Notes under the pieces: generated by a model | Seen by the model: the letters and a program-made list of their open reading frames with translations, nothing else | Told to the model about the DNA's origin: nothing | Databases searched by the model: none | DNA from: Mixophyes australis | Lineage: Eukaryota > Chordata > Amphibia > Anura > Limnodynastidae | Assembly: GCA_036250195.1 (NCBI GenBank) | Contig: JAVHZZ010000004.1 | Location: forward strand, 138,319,229 to 138,383,228 | Direction: 5' to 3' | Length of the DNA stretch: 64,000 bases | Position numbers and translations under genes: made by a program | Shown: piece by piece, positions 28,601 to 40,102 of the stretch | Numbering within the stretch: position 1 is the first letter of the stretch | Layout of the letters: every line of letters begins with the position of its first letter

Positions 28601-29880
28601 GTTGGATTTCTATATCTCAGTCACCAATAAAAATAACAAGTTTACCTTTAAATGGCAGCCTCAAACTCCTTTAGGCATAAACATCACCAAACCCCATCAC
28701 TAACTGACCCAAGCAAATTACCTCCCCACCCCATTCATACTAGCAATCATCAAATCCCACCTCACCTTATGGGACATACAACAAGACTTTTGGACAGGCC
28801 AAATCAACTCTGTTAAGATGAATATCTTGCCAATTATGTTGTATCTTGATTCAGGCCACTCCCATCCAAATATCCCTTTATATATTTAAGTTTCCTTAAC
28901 ATTACACCTCCCTTTTCACCTGGGCAAATAAGTGCTTTTGAATGAGGCTTCACACATTATAATGATCTGTCATGGAGAAGGCATGGGGATCCCCAACTAT
29001 TATAAAATATTACCCAAACGCCACAGCTTGCCCAGAGTGTCCCATGACACCTCTACCTAAGGGTGGACTACCGCTCTTGCTGTTCAACTCTACCCGCCTC
29101 CCTTACCACTCAGCCAGCTATAAAACATTCAAGGGCGACAAACTTTCTAAGCCCTCAAGGGTTGCGCATCTCCTATTCTCTCCCTACCACCCTTTCTCGC
29201 CCCCCCTAATTTTGTGTATTCGTCACAGAATTAGCCAGTAAGACATAAAGACCACGAGATCTACTAGGTAAATGCTACAAGAAAAATCAATACACTGCTA
29301 AAAGGACAATAGCTGTACCCATCATGTCACTCACTGATCCCCACCGACAACCTCAACAATCCTCATCTATCTGGGCCCACTGTGCTAACTAACCACAACC
29401 AACAAATCAAGGTTTGTTTGGGGGTTTTTTTTTGCACCATACAGGCAAGTCATCTCACCCTTACCACCACCTCTTCTATGTTCCATACAGATCTGTAAAT
29501 ACACAGCCTCATCCTTGTGCCACGGAACTAATATCACGTGGAAGATACGATTTGTCTCACAAATAACTCAGTCCACTCCTTCTGCAAAATTTGGGAGCCC
29601 TAGACAACAGACTAACTTGTTATATTAAAAAACTGTAACAGGCTCAGTGTCTTTAATAAATAACATCTATCGTGTTGAGTGACCTCCTGGATCATCAACT
29701 TCAACACTGCCCCTTCCTTTTCCCCACTGTACCCCCCACCCCCAAAACAAAACAGCTTTCGGTTCCTTTTTTATTTGATCAGCCCCTCTGACTAACCAAT
29801 ATGTAAGCTAAATATGTCATTGTAAATCGCAGTCAACCTTTCAAAAAACAATTTGAAAGATTAAAAAAATATATATATTT
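28601..29880 (+). pseudogene. L1-type LINE ORF2 3' remnant
   Basis: From 28,665 one frame reads PLGINIT, then after a stop NYLPTPF, LTLWDIQQDFWTGQINSVKM and NILPIMLYL. This matches the region after the catalytic core of L1/Tx1 ORF2 proteins, where 'GI-it', 'W---l--W-GRI--iKMNILP--LY' is conserved. Near 28,985 the frame reads GSPTIIKYY, matching the L1 'GGLGLP-i--YY-A' block. Several stops and frameshifts are present. The AT-rich end at about 29,850-29,880 may be the LINE 3' tail. The reverse transcriptase catalytic motif is absent, so the piece is 5'-truncated and dead. Confidence 0.72.
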
Positions 29881-30615
29881 CAGCTGACAGAGTGCACAAA
29901 GTGAAGAACTTGTAAATGTGCACATATTTAGAAAAATACATAAGTGTTCAAGTATCATGGCTTAGCGACAAAACTGCAAAAATATGTTACGCAAATGCCA
30001 GTGTAACATCATAAATACTCGCTTAATTCTAGTACCAATATACAGAAAAGATAAAACCACTAAGTACACAATATCTATTTAACCATGGATTACATTTTCA
30101 TGGCAAGTGGAAGAATGACACAGCAGAGATTCCTAAAATGCACTGATGAAAGACGAATTGACACGCATGTTTTGGGGGCAGTCACAATAACAGACATTTT
30201 AAATAAAGCCCAGAAGAAACATTTTTAAAACAAAATGCATGACCGAGAATGCTTTGAATATAAAACTGTAGACTGTTTTAACATAACCAATGCAATCAGT
30301 ATCTTCAAAGAAAAGTGTGAATGGAGTACAGTCTTAATAAAGGGGTAAAGAAAGCAAAAAAAAAAAAAAAAAAAAAAATGGGGGAAAAGGGACATCAAAA
30401 TTACAGGAACGGGGGCGAGGGTTGGGAGTACGGCATTAGGGAAGTGCACAATAACAGAGGCATATTTCTTAATGCTGCTAGACTTCAGCGCAAACATGTA
30501 GCCTAAGGCAGCAATATCAAAGCTTCTTTTGGAAGGGGTTAATATATATGTGCATTTTAAATAAAAGTTTGCATACAGTAGAATATATGGAAGTAGACCG
30601 TAGATAATCCGAACA
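29881..30615. other. Non-coding DNA with poly(A) tract
   Basis: No gene. A 20-bp A run at about 30,358-30,378 creates spurious Lys/Phe-rich ORFs on both strands. Confidence 0.45.
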
Positions 30616-30618
30616 TAA

Positions 30619-30950
30619 GGCTGGGTACACACTGCAGAAAATGTATCCCGATGTGATATAGTTAACGATTTTACCAATGAATGAGGGGACAAAAAAAAAA
30701 AAGAAAAGCACATTTTACAAGATTTACCTTCAGATCTGTTCTCTTCATGTCATAGCCGTGCAGAATTGAAACAACATTGTTCCATCGCTAGTTTGGTTTA
30801 AAACAAATTAAACCAAACAATACAATGCGTTTTGGACTGATAAACGTTCATCAATGGAGCATACACATTTATGCGATATCGGACCAAACGGTCATTTATT
30901 GTGTGATTGGCCCAATAGCTGGCTGAAAACCCTGTAGTGTGTACCCAGCC
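30619..30950. mobile_element. PIF/Harbinger-like MITE, 332 bp
   Basis: The terminal inverted repeats are GGCTGGGTACACACTGCAG on the left and GGCTGGGTACACACTACAG read inward from the right (18 of 19 identical). They are flanked by TAA on both sides (30,616-30,618 and 30,951-30,953), fitting the TWA target preference of PIF/Harbinger. 'GGCTGGGT-CACAC' termini are typical of that superfamily in vertebrates. No transposase is encoded. Confidence 0.82.
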
Positions 30951-30953
30951 TAA

Positions 30954-33900
30954 GAGCATATTCACACCAACCGATTTGAAGTTTCTACATACCTTTCCGA
31001 AACGTATTGAAATACTGTTAAAGTGACACAAAAACATGGCTTCTAGACACTTGTCAACACGTAAAAAAAAAAAACACACGGGAAAAAAAAAACCTGGTAC
31101 ATAGTAATACCCTAGTAAAGTTCTGACATTAGTGTAGAATGACATGGAACAAATTAAGAGAGTTGAACAGAAATAAGCAGTACAGGATGGAAGGCAGAAA
31201 ATGCACTGCATCATATTCTTGTCTGGCCAATCAAACACTGTTTGCAAGCGGACATAGCATGCCATGTACACAGGTGCAACAAGCGCTACAAAACAAGCCT
31301 CAATTAAAACTTGCCCGCTCTAGGCTGCACTGCTTAATGTGCAGAACACCTTGAATTGTTCCATAAAACTGCAGCTGATAACACAAGAGGGGCAGAAGGA
31401 TTGAACAAACTGCTCAAAGTCTTACACATAAGTCGAGTAGCTTTTGCCTGATAGATACTTCAAATTAAAAGATTATTCACATTCTCATGCTGATGTAGGT
31501 AGTGGTGCTGTGACAGGAGCCTTTGAAGTAGAAAACCTGATTTAAAGCCTCCTGTCTGCTTACTTTGTAACTTTAAGCAAATCTGCCTTTATCCCTGTAC
31601 TTCAAGCAATATAAACTGCAAGGCTTCTGGAATTCTGATGATATGGGGAAAAAAGAAAGCCTAAATCAGACATGTTTGATTTTAATAAAGACACAAAGAT
31701 AGAAATACATATCTGTCAGTTTAACCTTAAAGTAGTCAGGAAAGTTTAAAAGTACTAGATGGTATTAAGTCATAAAACGCGAGGAAAAAAAAACAGATGG
31801 GATTCTATCATTAAATACTATGAGACCTTAAAAAGGGAAATATAACCTATTTCTAAGTCAATGTTATTCATTATTTCTTATGTATGTAAAATGGATCAGA
31901 AGCCCTAGTGAATCGAAAATCATGAAAAGTCATGAATGCTCACGTGGCTTTAACAAGCTTTTAAACAGAATCTTTTGGATTTGGGATTAGTCATATTTTT
32001 TTTTTTTATCATCAAGAAACTTGTATAGAGTATAAAATGTATAGTGGTAGGAAAATAAGGATATTTTCATAATGATAACACTGTAGATTAGAACCTGTGG
32101 AATAAACAATAGGAATCGAAATAGGCTAGGAGCAGTGTAATTAACTGATTAAATTAACTGTAATTGCCAAAATTTTCTAGAACTGAGGGCTGTAATCCAT
32201 AGCAAGCAGGCTGTCTTTCATTGTCTAAAAAGCACCATACTGTAACTGTTTATTTATGATCACCTGATATGGACAACACCTTTTCTGCACCATGAGCCTG
32301 TGGAAGGTTTCCTTAAATGTCACCAAAAGGAAAATAAAATACTGATTACCTCTTGTTCTTAGAGCACGGTCTAAAGCTCACCATACACAGCATTCAATTC
32401 ACTCCTGTCACTGGCTGCTAAATTCAGGAGCGAGCTCAGGGGTATGTTCCTGTCCCTACTGGTCTTACAGTTAGTCACTCGCTCCTACACTGGGCAGCCA
32501 GCAGAGAGGCATGTTGGGGGCCAAGTGGAGGGATGACAACCTTGTCCCAGCCTCTGTAGGATGGAGCTGTCTATGGCAAAGTTCGCATCTCACTGGAGTA
32601 TCAGTCCTGCATGTGACCACATACAAATAAAATGTAAAAAATGCAATTCAAGCTAATTAGCAGCAAGGTTACATGTGATTTCGGCGCAACTTACAATAAT
32701 AATGAAATCAGCAATTTTTACAAAAGTGGAAACATAACATGCGAGGGTACAACAGAACCTCGCAGCTAATTCAACCGCCTCATAAGTGTTCATGATATAG
32801 TTTATTTCCAGGCAGCAAACTGGATGTGATGTCACGTCACTATCAAATCTATACAGTGAGTTGGCAAAAAGTTTAAATGCTGCAGGTGCTCACATGTGTA
32901 GTTATAACTGTGAATATAAGAAGAAAGATGTCCACCCACCTGCATAGAGAAACATTAGATACAGAAACTTAAAGACCCACACCTAATGTTATGTCTACTC
33001 TGTACTAAACAGACCATTTTGAGAAGGTTATAGGAGTGTTCATGGCTACTTACAGACACAGCCTAATCTAATAGCACAGAAAGATTTTGAGGTAAACCGC
33101 TGCATTTGACCAGATAAGCAGCTGTTAGTTTATTTCCTTTGTATCCTGAAGGAGAAATCAAAAACCACAGGAACTAAAGAAGACAGCAGTATCCACAGTA
33201 CGGTAATGGTACAGGAACAAATCCATTTTATTACATTGAGGATCTGAAAACACTGGGCTATGTACATTATCGAGAAATAACGACAATTATCATGGACCCT
33301 TCATCTCACTTATTTATGGAAGCCAATTTATTTCTGTAGTCACATTTGCCTGGTACAGACAGCAAAGCTCATTGTTTCTGTTAAACTTACAAATCCCCTT
33401 CTACAATATGCTTCATATTATTTTACTTGCAGAAATACAAAAAAAAAAATACATGACTGTGCACATTACTCCATTCTTTATAAAAATGTCACTATATAAA
33501 TTACATTTCTAATAGAAGAATCGGTAGCAAGAACGGACCTATTTGTTGGCCAGACCATAAAGGGAAAATCACTCACATCAGTAACACACAGAAGTGAAAA
33601 ATGCAAGACAGATGCAAGGTTTCTATAGTAACCTGTAATTTCCAATATCACACACTGGACACTGGCATTACAAGTAGGAACATGGACGATTGGAGTTCAG
33701 GATTGGCTACAGAACGTCACATGTAAAGACTGCCGTCATATTCCTACCATTTCTTATATTGTGTAGTAATTCCCAATCAATGTGTATAGTAAATCACACA
33801 ATATGTAAAAAAATGACATCACACAACTGCTGTGGGCAAAAAGTACACAGACTGCAAATGGCAGGGGGGGAAACATTAAATACCATTGCACAACAACAAA

Positions 33901-35999
33901 CTGATGGTACAAAACTATCCTTCTGTATCCGTGTGATAATACTTGGACAGATGTAGCCCAAGGCCATGATACTGACAAGGGACCTATATCTTTAACTCCA
34001 TATAACTGAGGCAAAGGACCTGTGATGTATCTTTTCATACAGAGGTAAAAAAAAAGGCATTCATTCCAACTAGTGTGTGAGGTAAGAGTAAGGTAAAGGG
34101 TTCAGCACCAATTGGGTCTATGAGAGCATAGTCTACATGACTCCGAAACGGAATTGCTTAAACAATACAAGGTGATGCTATGAATTAAAGACAAAAGAAC
34201 AATTAAATCCATAAAGGAAACAAATGACCTATGGTGCATTATCTACATTTAATACAGCAGGATGGCAGAGGTAAGCGACCCCAGAATAATCATCCAGACA
34301 ACTAACAATCTTCTTGTCCTTAAGCTGATAGTTTATAAGAATAAACCCGCAGTCAGCGATGTGTTCTTTATATCCATTACTCAGAGTCCCCTTTACAACA
34401 TTTCCTAATTCAATTACCAGACAGATAGCAATCTACCACAGACGCCTTTGCATGTTTTCATTAAAATTCTATATAGCTTTAAAAAAAGAAATGAAAAAGA
34501 AAACGGCATTACATCAGTAATGATCCATATTGCCTTTATTACAGAAACATGTAGTGCTGTGTGTATTTTGTTCTTTCACTCCTTTGTTAACAAATTGATT
34601 CTGTGGATGCACATAACTGAAGATCGGCATTTGTGTGGACAACCTAATCAGCATTCTGAACAGCTAGCCGGCAAATATGAGGAATTACCGCACAAATATG
34701 TGAATTTTACATTAATTATTAAATATGTACTTTAGTAAAATATTTACACATCAGCGCCTTAAGAAAATCAGTCGCATTTGCAGTCAGTGTGTAATTATGT
34801 GCCAAACATTCTAATGCTACATACTTGAAATGCATAACTGCTCGAATATACAGTTTATTACACACATTAGAATTCATAGACAGACGCACACTTATACACT
34901 ACACAACTGTATATGGAAGTCTGGAACAGTGTTTTAACATTTAATTAACATGTATCAACATTTAACAAAGTAAAATATTTCACTGCTATTGTACATGAAA
35001 ATTAAGGTCCACTTGTAATTAACATTCTTACTCACAGACTAACAAAGATTTTGAGCATTGGGCATGTCCATAAACATGGCCAAGTATACATAAATATACA
35101 TTACCAAACGATTTTCAATAGTGTAAACAAAATACAAAGGTTATAAAATATACAATTCCTACTATTAAATTACTACTGTAAACAATGAATTGTCTGTTGT
35201 GGATTTTAATCTGACAACCCTCTCAGAAGGTACAGGAATAACTGTGTGCATGTGTATAATATACTGCTGTGCAAGAACAAGTAAAATCAAATAAACAATA
35301 TATACTGGAGTCTGGTATATGTATAGAGGGTTGAATGATTCAGATGATAAACATGCAGGAAGGTTTGACATAACAGATGTGGCATAGAATGGAGTAGCTT
35401 ATTAAGGAATATTATTACTTATGTATAAAAATGGACACAGGTAGCAGGGTTTCAATAATATGAAAGAGGTCAGTGACCCAGATGGTGTCCATGGGTCAGT
35501 ACTGAAAAAAAAAGTTGTGAATGAATCAATAAGACACTTGTATCACAAAACTGGTTGTCACAAAATCACAACCAATGCCACAGTATATACACCTTAAGGG
35601 ACAAAATGTCACCACACTAGAGCCCTACACTCCATATTATTTAAACATGTCAGTAAAAAAAAAAAAATCACATCATGGTAGTCTGCTGTGAAGCTGGGCA
35701 ACAAGCTGCCAATAAAAATATACAGCACAATATTAAGATAAAGATAAAGGTTCATGTTAGACCATCTAAAAACCCACAGTCCATTAGATCGCTTCCAAAT
35801 CCAATTGATTGGTCAACCAATACTAAACCCACTCACTACAACCAAATCGGTTAAACCTTAGTACCCATTTGGTGCAATCTCCACATTTTACAATGAGACC
35901 ACTGGTGCATTGTGTTACCCCCGTCCCCCTGTGCCTTATTACCGCTCAGTGGTGACATTTGTGGTCAGGTCATTTAGGTGTAAGTGATCCAGAGCTCAG
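30954..35999. other. Non-coding DNA, presumed proximal intron 1
   Basis: AT-rich, with no credible ORF, transposon ends or RNA gene. It lies directly downstream (minus strand) of the predicted exon 1 splice donor, so it is read as the proximal part of intron 1. Confidence 0.5.
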
Positions 36000-36660
36000 T
36001 GTATGCACTGCACTATATTACTGCCCCGTCCAGCGCCGAGCACTGGCAGCTTCTCCGGCACTCCAATCAGTGTCCTCCTCAGCCGCCACCTCCCCCTGAG
36101 ACTAGCCCGGGCCCTGGCTCCTCACCTGCAGTCTTCGCGGCTCCAGCTGGCTCCTGCCCTAGGATGAGATAGATGGAGACCGCGAGCAGCCCCCGGGTGA
36201 TCCGGACCCCTAACTCCGGGGGGCCCCAAGCCGCCATCCCGCACCTCCTCACCGAGTCCTGCTTCTAAGCATTCCTAGATAAGACTCGCACCGCAGCCCC
36301 GGCTCTCAACCCAACAGCCACTGCAGCCCGCAGCGTAAAGCAGAGAACCGAGCACCGAGCACACTGCGCGCTCCCGTACTATGCGCGTCCCCGCAGCCGC
36401 ATCACACGGGGCGGCGCGCTACTGTCCACGCCCACCCCTGCCTAAGGGTCGCGCACCCCGCCCCCACTGCAAGCACGCGCAATACTACAGACACGCCCTT
36501 GGGCGTCGCGTGCGCGAGGATCTTCAAAGAGAGGGGCCCGCCCCTCAGCTTCCCTGTGACGTCAGTACTCCTCTATCTCTATTTCCCGCAGTGCACGGTA
36601 GAGGGATCCGTGTTGCAGCCGGGGAGGGAGCGTGGTGAGCTCAGCTAACCGTCAGCCACC
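36000..36660. promoter_or_regulatory. CpG island / promoter of the minus-strand gene
   Basis: GC content and CpG density jump sharply here against an AT-rich background on both sides. A palindromic CRE, TGACGTCA, lies at 36,557-36,564, about 320 bp upstream of the predicted start codon, and several GC-box-like GGGCGG/CCGCCC strings occur at about 36.43-36.55 kb. No TATA box stands out, as is usual for CpG-island promoters. Transcription from the opposite strand cannot be excluded. Confidence 0.75.
36126..36237 (-). CDS. First coding exon of a secreted or membrane protein
   Basis: Reading on the minus strand, an ATG at 36,237 in good Kozak context (GCGGGATGG) opens 37 codons. These end one base into a codon at a consensus splice donor, CTGCAG/GTGAGG (36,121-36,126). 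An in-frame TAG lies ten codons upstream (36,265-36,267), so the start is not extended 5'. The peptide starts MAAWGPPELGVRITR and continues with the hydrophobic stretch GLLAVSIYLILG, then QEPAGAAKTA. This is a typical signal peptide with a plausible cleavage site near the alanines. The position inside a CpG island fits a transcription start. The gene identity is not recognisable from 37 residues; short signal-peptide exons followed by giant introns are common in immunoglobulin-type and receptor-kinase genes, but that is only context. No downstream exon was identified in the 36 kb that follows. Confidence 0.68.
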
Positions 36661-36961
36661 AAAACCACGTCTGCACTCACATGTCTATTCCTTGTAACTT
36701 GTAGGCATCGTGAGCTGTAGCCAATCAATCACATCAATAAAGATATAGCTAAAAACCGCAGGATGGGATGTGATCGGTGCTGCATTTTTGTGTTGTCTCT
36801 TGAACATGGACCAATTATGGGGCTAAAGCAGTAAAAAAAAAAAAAAAAAAAGCGCTACTTAGATTTTTCTTCAACCTTCCTTGGGCTACTGTATAAAACT
36901 AAAAACTTGAAATAGGAAAACAATCCGTACATGAAAACGATGTGGATGTAAGAGATTGCAA

Positions 36962-37016
36962 AGCGCTACGGACTATGTTGGCGCTATATATATAAATAAA
37001 TAAATGATGATGATGA
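36962..37016 (+). mobile_element. SINE tail fragment, copy 5
   Basis: Contains 'agcgctacggactatgttggcgctatata' and the (GAT)n end, the same 3' tail as the SINE at 4.93-5.28 kb. The rest is missing. Confidence 0.65.
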
Positions 37017-37377
37017 AGAGTTTGTACTGGTGACTATACAGTCATGGGTACAATACAGTCGCATGTATGCACTGAAAGATACATGCAGTGCAAAGCTGCA
37101 TTGCCAGTTACTCAGTGCTTTCCCTTAGTGGAACAACCTGGAACTACATGATGAAACAGGTTTCCAGGGCTCCTCTATTTCAGGTACCATAGCATCTGCA
37201 AATTTAGTTTGGTCACCAGTATTGCAGACCAGGTCCGCAGCTCATTCCATGGGTGTAACAGGAACATGTTCTCTATCCTTATAAATTTTGGATTTAAAAA
37301 AGCCTGTATGCGAGGTGTATACAATAATAATCATAATAGTATACAATAGTAGTCTGAGACAGGGAAGGAGTTTTGCC

Positions 37378-38104
37378 CAGGGCTATCTTAACAACATTAT
37401 GGGCCCCCGGGCAAAGCAGTGCACTGGAGCCCCTACCTACACAACCACTCCCAGGAATAAAAATGTAAATTATCGATAAAATTAAGTTTATATTTATTGT
37501 TACCGGCAAAAAAAGCCAAGATTTAAACATTAAAAAAACATGCTGTACTACTGAGATTAATCCACATAATTTGTTTTTATTATAAACATAATAATTATAA
37601 ACTATAAATTATTTATTATTAATCAAGTGTTCAACACAAACAAAATTATTATAAACTAAGAATAACTTATTATTAAAGTGTTCAACACACTGTGCCCTTC
37701 ATTATTCTTCTATTCGCCCCCTTGATAATGCGCCTTTGGTCCCCCCCGTCCCCCCCGCCCCTGTATTAGATACTGTGCTTGTGCCCTCCATTATTCTTCT
37801 ATTTGTCCCTCTTCACTTACCTTTCTATCGTCTTCTCTTCTTTTTTTCTGTTTTCTTTCTTACTTGCTTGTCCGTCGCGTCGTGGCTGCTCTGTGCTGTG
37901 CTCCTCACTAAAAATGTCGGGCCTGATGACGTCACTCCTGACATTTAGTGGGAGCGTTGCACGGAGATGGGGAACAGGGAGGGGGGCACATCGCCACCGC
38001 CTGACCGCAAACAGGTTTTTTTCTTCAAAGCCCTGCTTATGTGGCCCCCTTGCCCGAGGCCCCAGGCCAATTGGCCAGCGTGCACAATGGGAAAAACAGC
38101 GCTG
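37378..38104. mobile_element. hAT-like non-autonomous element, 727 bp
   Basis: It begins CAGGGCTATCTTAACA and ends so that the right terminus reads CAGCGCTGTTTTTCCC inward. Flanks GTTTTGCC (37,370-37,377) and GTTTTGTC (38,105-38,112) agree at 7 of 8 positions, consistent with an 8-bp hAT target duplication with one later mutation. The interior is AT-rich from 37.5 to 37.7 kb and pyrimidine-rich after. It contains no transposase. Confidence 0.72.
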
Positions 38105-38339
38105 GTTTTGTCAGTATCTTGAAAATTAACATCATTTACATACCCTAGTAGAGAGCAAACGGTCAAATCCTATTTGGTGTCATATACCTTGATTTGTGCA
38201 AATCTGCCTAGATGTCCGTCAATGTGCATGCATTTGCTGAAGAAGATGGTGTTTGCAGAGGAACAGTAGTCCATGGCCGATGGAAGGAGTTTGACAGAGC
38301 AAGGGCGTTTTTTGCAAATGTATCATGGCACATTTTATA

Positions 38340-38660
38340 AGGTATAAATATTTATTAAATATTTTAGGATGATAAGTGGTTACCAACATATTCAGCAAGG
38401 GTCTGAGGATGAGGTCTATTTGTTAAATGTGAATATGAATTATTTAATGGCAGTGACGGTTGCAGGAAATAGGTATATTTATTATACGTAAATGCGATTA
38501 ATTTATTGCAGGGGCTGTCTGGAGGGGTGAAAATAGGTTTATTAAATGGGAATACTATTACTTTAATGTTGGGGCTGAAGGAAAGCCTAAGTATTAATTG
38601 TGGGTCCTATTGATTTAACGCCAGGCCTGGTTGGAATTTTCTAAATGTACCCATTATTTT
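38340..38660. repeat. AT-rich minisatellite block, copy a
   Basis: Diverged units of about 60 bp built on 'ggtttattaaatgggaatactattactttaatg-tggggctg'. The same units recur at 47.6-48.35 kb and inverted at 56.34-56.70 kb. It appears to be internal sequence of a dispersed element rather than a local satellite. Confidence 0.65.
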
Positions 38661-38783
38661 TTCCAAATAGGGCCCCCAACATTCCAGGATCCAGACAAGC
38701 TGCAACTAAAGAAACCAGCAGCCACAGGTGGTAAAAGTGACAAGAACAGGTAGGACAGTCTGTCAAATGTTCTGAGTCTAGTG

Positions 38784-38930
38784 CAGGCTTGACTAACCTG
38801 TGGCACTCCAGGTGTTGTGAAACTACAAGTCTCAGCATACCCTTCTAGCAAAAAGCTGCTATATATTGGCAAAGCATGCTTGAGTTTGTTGTTCCACAAC
38901 ACCTGGAGTGCTACAGGTTAGCAAAGCCCG
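38784..38930. mobile_element. hAT-like palindromic MITE, 147 bp
   Basis: The left end CAGGCTTGACTAACCTGT and the right end read inward CGGGCTTTGCTAACCTGT flank a near-palindrome containing 'actccaggtgttgtg'. Exact 8-bp direct repeats GTCTAGTG lie at 38,776-38,783 and 38,931-38,938. It is inserted in older repeat sequence. Confidence 0.87.
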
Positions 38931-38979
38931 GTCTAGTGGGACAATCCTGATTTTTGGTGACTGTTCTGCCCAATCTAAG

Positions 38980-39180
38980 GGGCAGGTCAAGACTGTGTAC
39001 TCTTTATATACACACTGCATTCTTTATATGCTACACTATGGTGCTAGCTGTCCTTCGTGGGCTGACCACTCCCCCTCTAGTGTCTGGTCTCGCCTCTATG
39101 ATGGCTGGCCACACCCCCTCTGGTGGGTCCCGCGCGTTGCAGTCCCACGGTGGGCCCTTCATGCCCCAGTCTGACACTGA
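38980..39180. repeat. Fragment of the hAT-like family seen at 46.2-47.5 kb
   Basis: 'tgctagctgtccttcgtggg' to 'tgccccagtctgacactg' is over 90% identical by eye to 47,350-47,519, the right end of the complete element at 46.2 kb. The left part is missing or replaced, and no target duplication was found. Confidence 0.75.
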
Positions 39181-39435
39181 ACAACGGAATGGTTTCAACA
39201 TAACTGATTAGGCCAATTTTTGGATAATCACAGAAATGTTTTATTTATTGAATAAAGTGATAGGAGGTTGGACATTAGTATGATGATTACACTTTTGTGT
39301 AGCGTTTCTCTTAAAGTTTTCTGCTTCCCTGCAAACCTATGCGCTCTTCTAGTTCATAGAAGCATCTCAAGTGTGGAGAGTGCCTTGATGTTTTTTATTT
39401 TTCAACAATCCAAATAAAAGCAAACAAGTTGTTTG

Positions 39436-39440
39436 CTGAC
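39436..39440. repeat. Target-site duplication CTGAC, left
   Basis: The 5-bp direct repeat CTGAC abuts the left LTR and recurs at 44,998-45,002 next to the right LTR. Five bp is the usual integration stagger for Ty3/gypsy elements. Confidence 0.93.
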
Positions 39441-40102
39441 TGTCACGACTGATAGTGGGTGTACGACTGATAGTGGGTACCTGCTGTTGTTGGCGCAACT
39501 CAGAGGAAGGCGCGGAGTCTAACGTGCCCCTGGTATTCACCAGGAACCCCCGCAAGGAAGTATGGACTCCGCTGCAGGGACACGCAGGTCGCGGTCCTTC
39601 CTAGAGTCCACAGCGAGATACAAGGAGGTGTCAGACAGGCCGGGTCAGCAACGTTCAGGTAGAAGAGGTACAAAGGGAAATCCAGAAGAATGGTGAGGCA
39701 AGCCGGGTCGGTAACTTTCAGGGAGCACAGTACAAAGGCAGAATCCAGATAGGGGTGGTCAAACGGTCCGGGTCAAAAGGGTCACAAGCAGCACGAGGAT
39801 AGTCAGGAACGAATACAGCAACTGGTATACAAAAACGCTGGAGACAGGAAGACCTGATACTCTGGCACTGGTGAGAGGGCAGGAAGAGGTTTAAATAATG
39901 TGGTAACCCAATCAGAATCAGCGCTGCAGCGCTGTCATACCTGCCGCCGGGAATCCTTCATAGCGTCCCGTTGCCTAGCAACGGGGCGCGTCATCACAGC
40001 GAGGTGTCAGATGGCCGGGGGATCCGGAAGTGATGCGTCTGGTTGCATAGCAACCAGACGCGCTGTCAGGCAGACAGGCGGCCGTGCGGACGGCGCCTGA
40101 CA
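39441..40102 (-). repeat. 3' LTR of the chromovirus, 662 bp
   Basis: Direct repeat of 44,341-44,997, starting TGTCACGACT and ending CCTGACA on the plus strand. It is the 3' LTR because the element runs on the minus strand. It differs from the 5' LTR by one substitution (39,748 G against T at 44,648) and an extra AGTGA near 40,029. A tandem duplication of CGACTGATAGTGGGT with an 18-bp period sits at its outer end. The U3 portion (right side here) carries two palindromes, GTTGCCTAGCAAC (39,970-39,982) and GTTGCATAGCAAC (40,042-40,054). The last codons and stop of pol lie inside this LTR. Confidence 0.95.

Noticed and set aside
30225..30713. 162-codon minus-strand ORF
   Set aside because: It spans a poly(A)/poly(T) run and part of a MITE; no domain was recognised.
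36381..36638. Plus-strand ORF in the CpG island
   Set aside because: GC-rich DNA lacks stop codons; there is no initiation context or homology.
39900..40100. ORFs in the LTRs (also at 44,800-45,096)
   Set aside because: They are identical non-coding LTR sequence read on the strand opposite the element.
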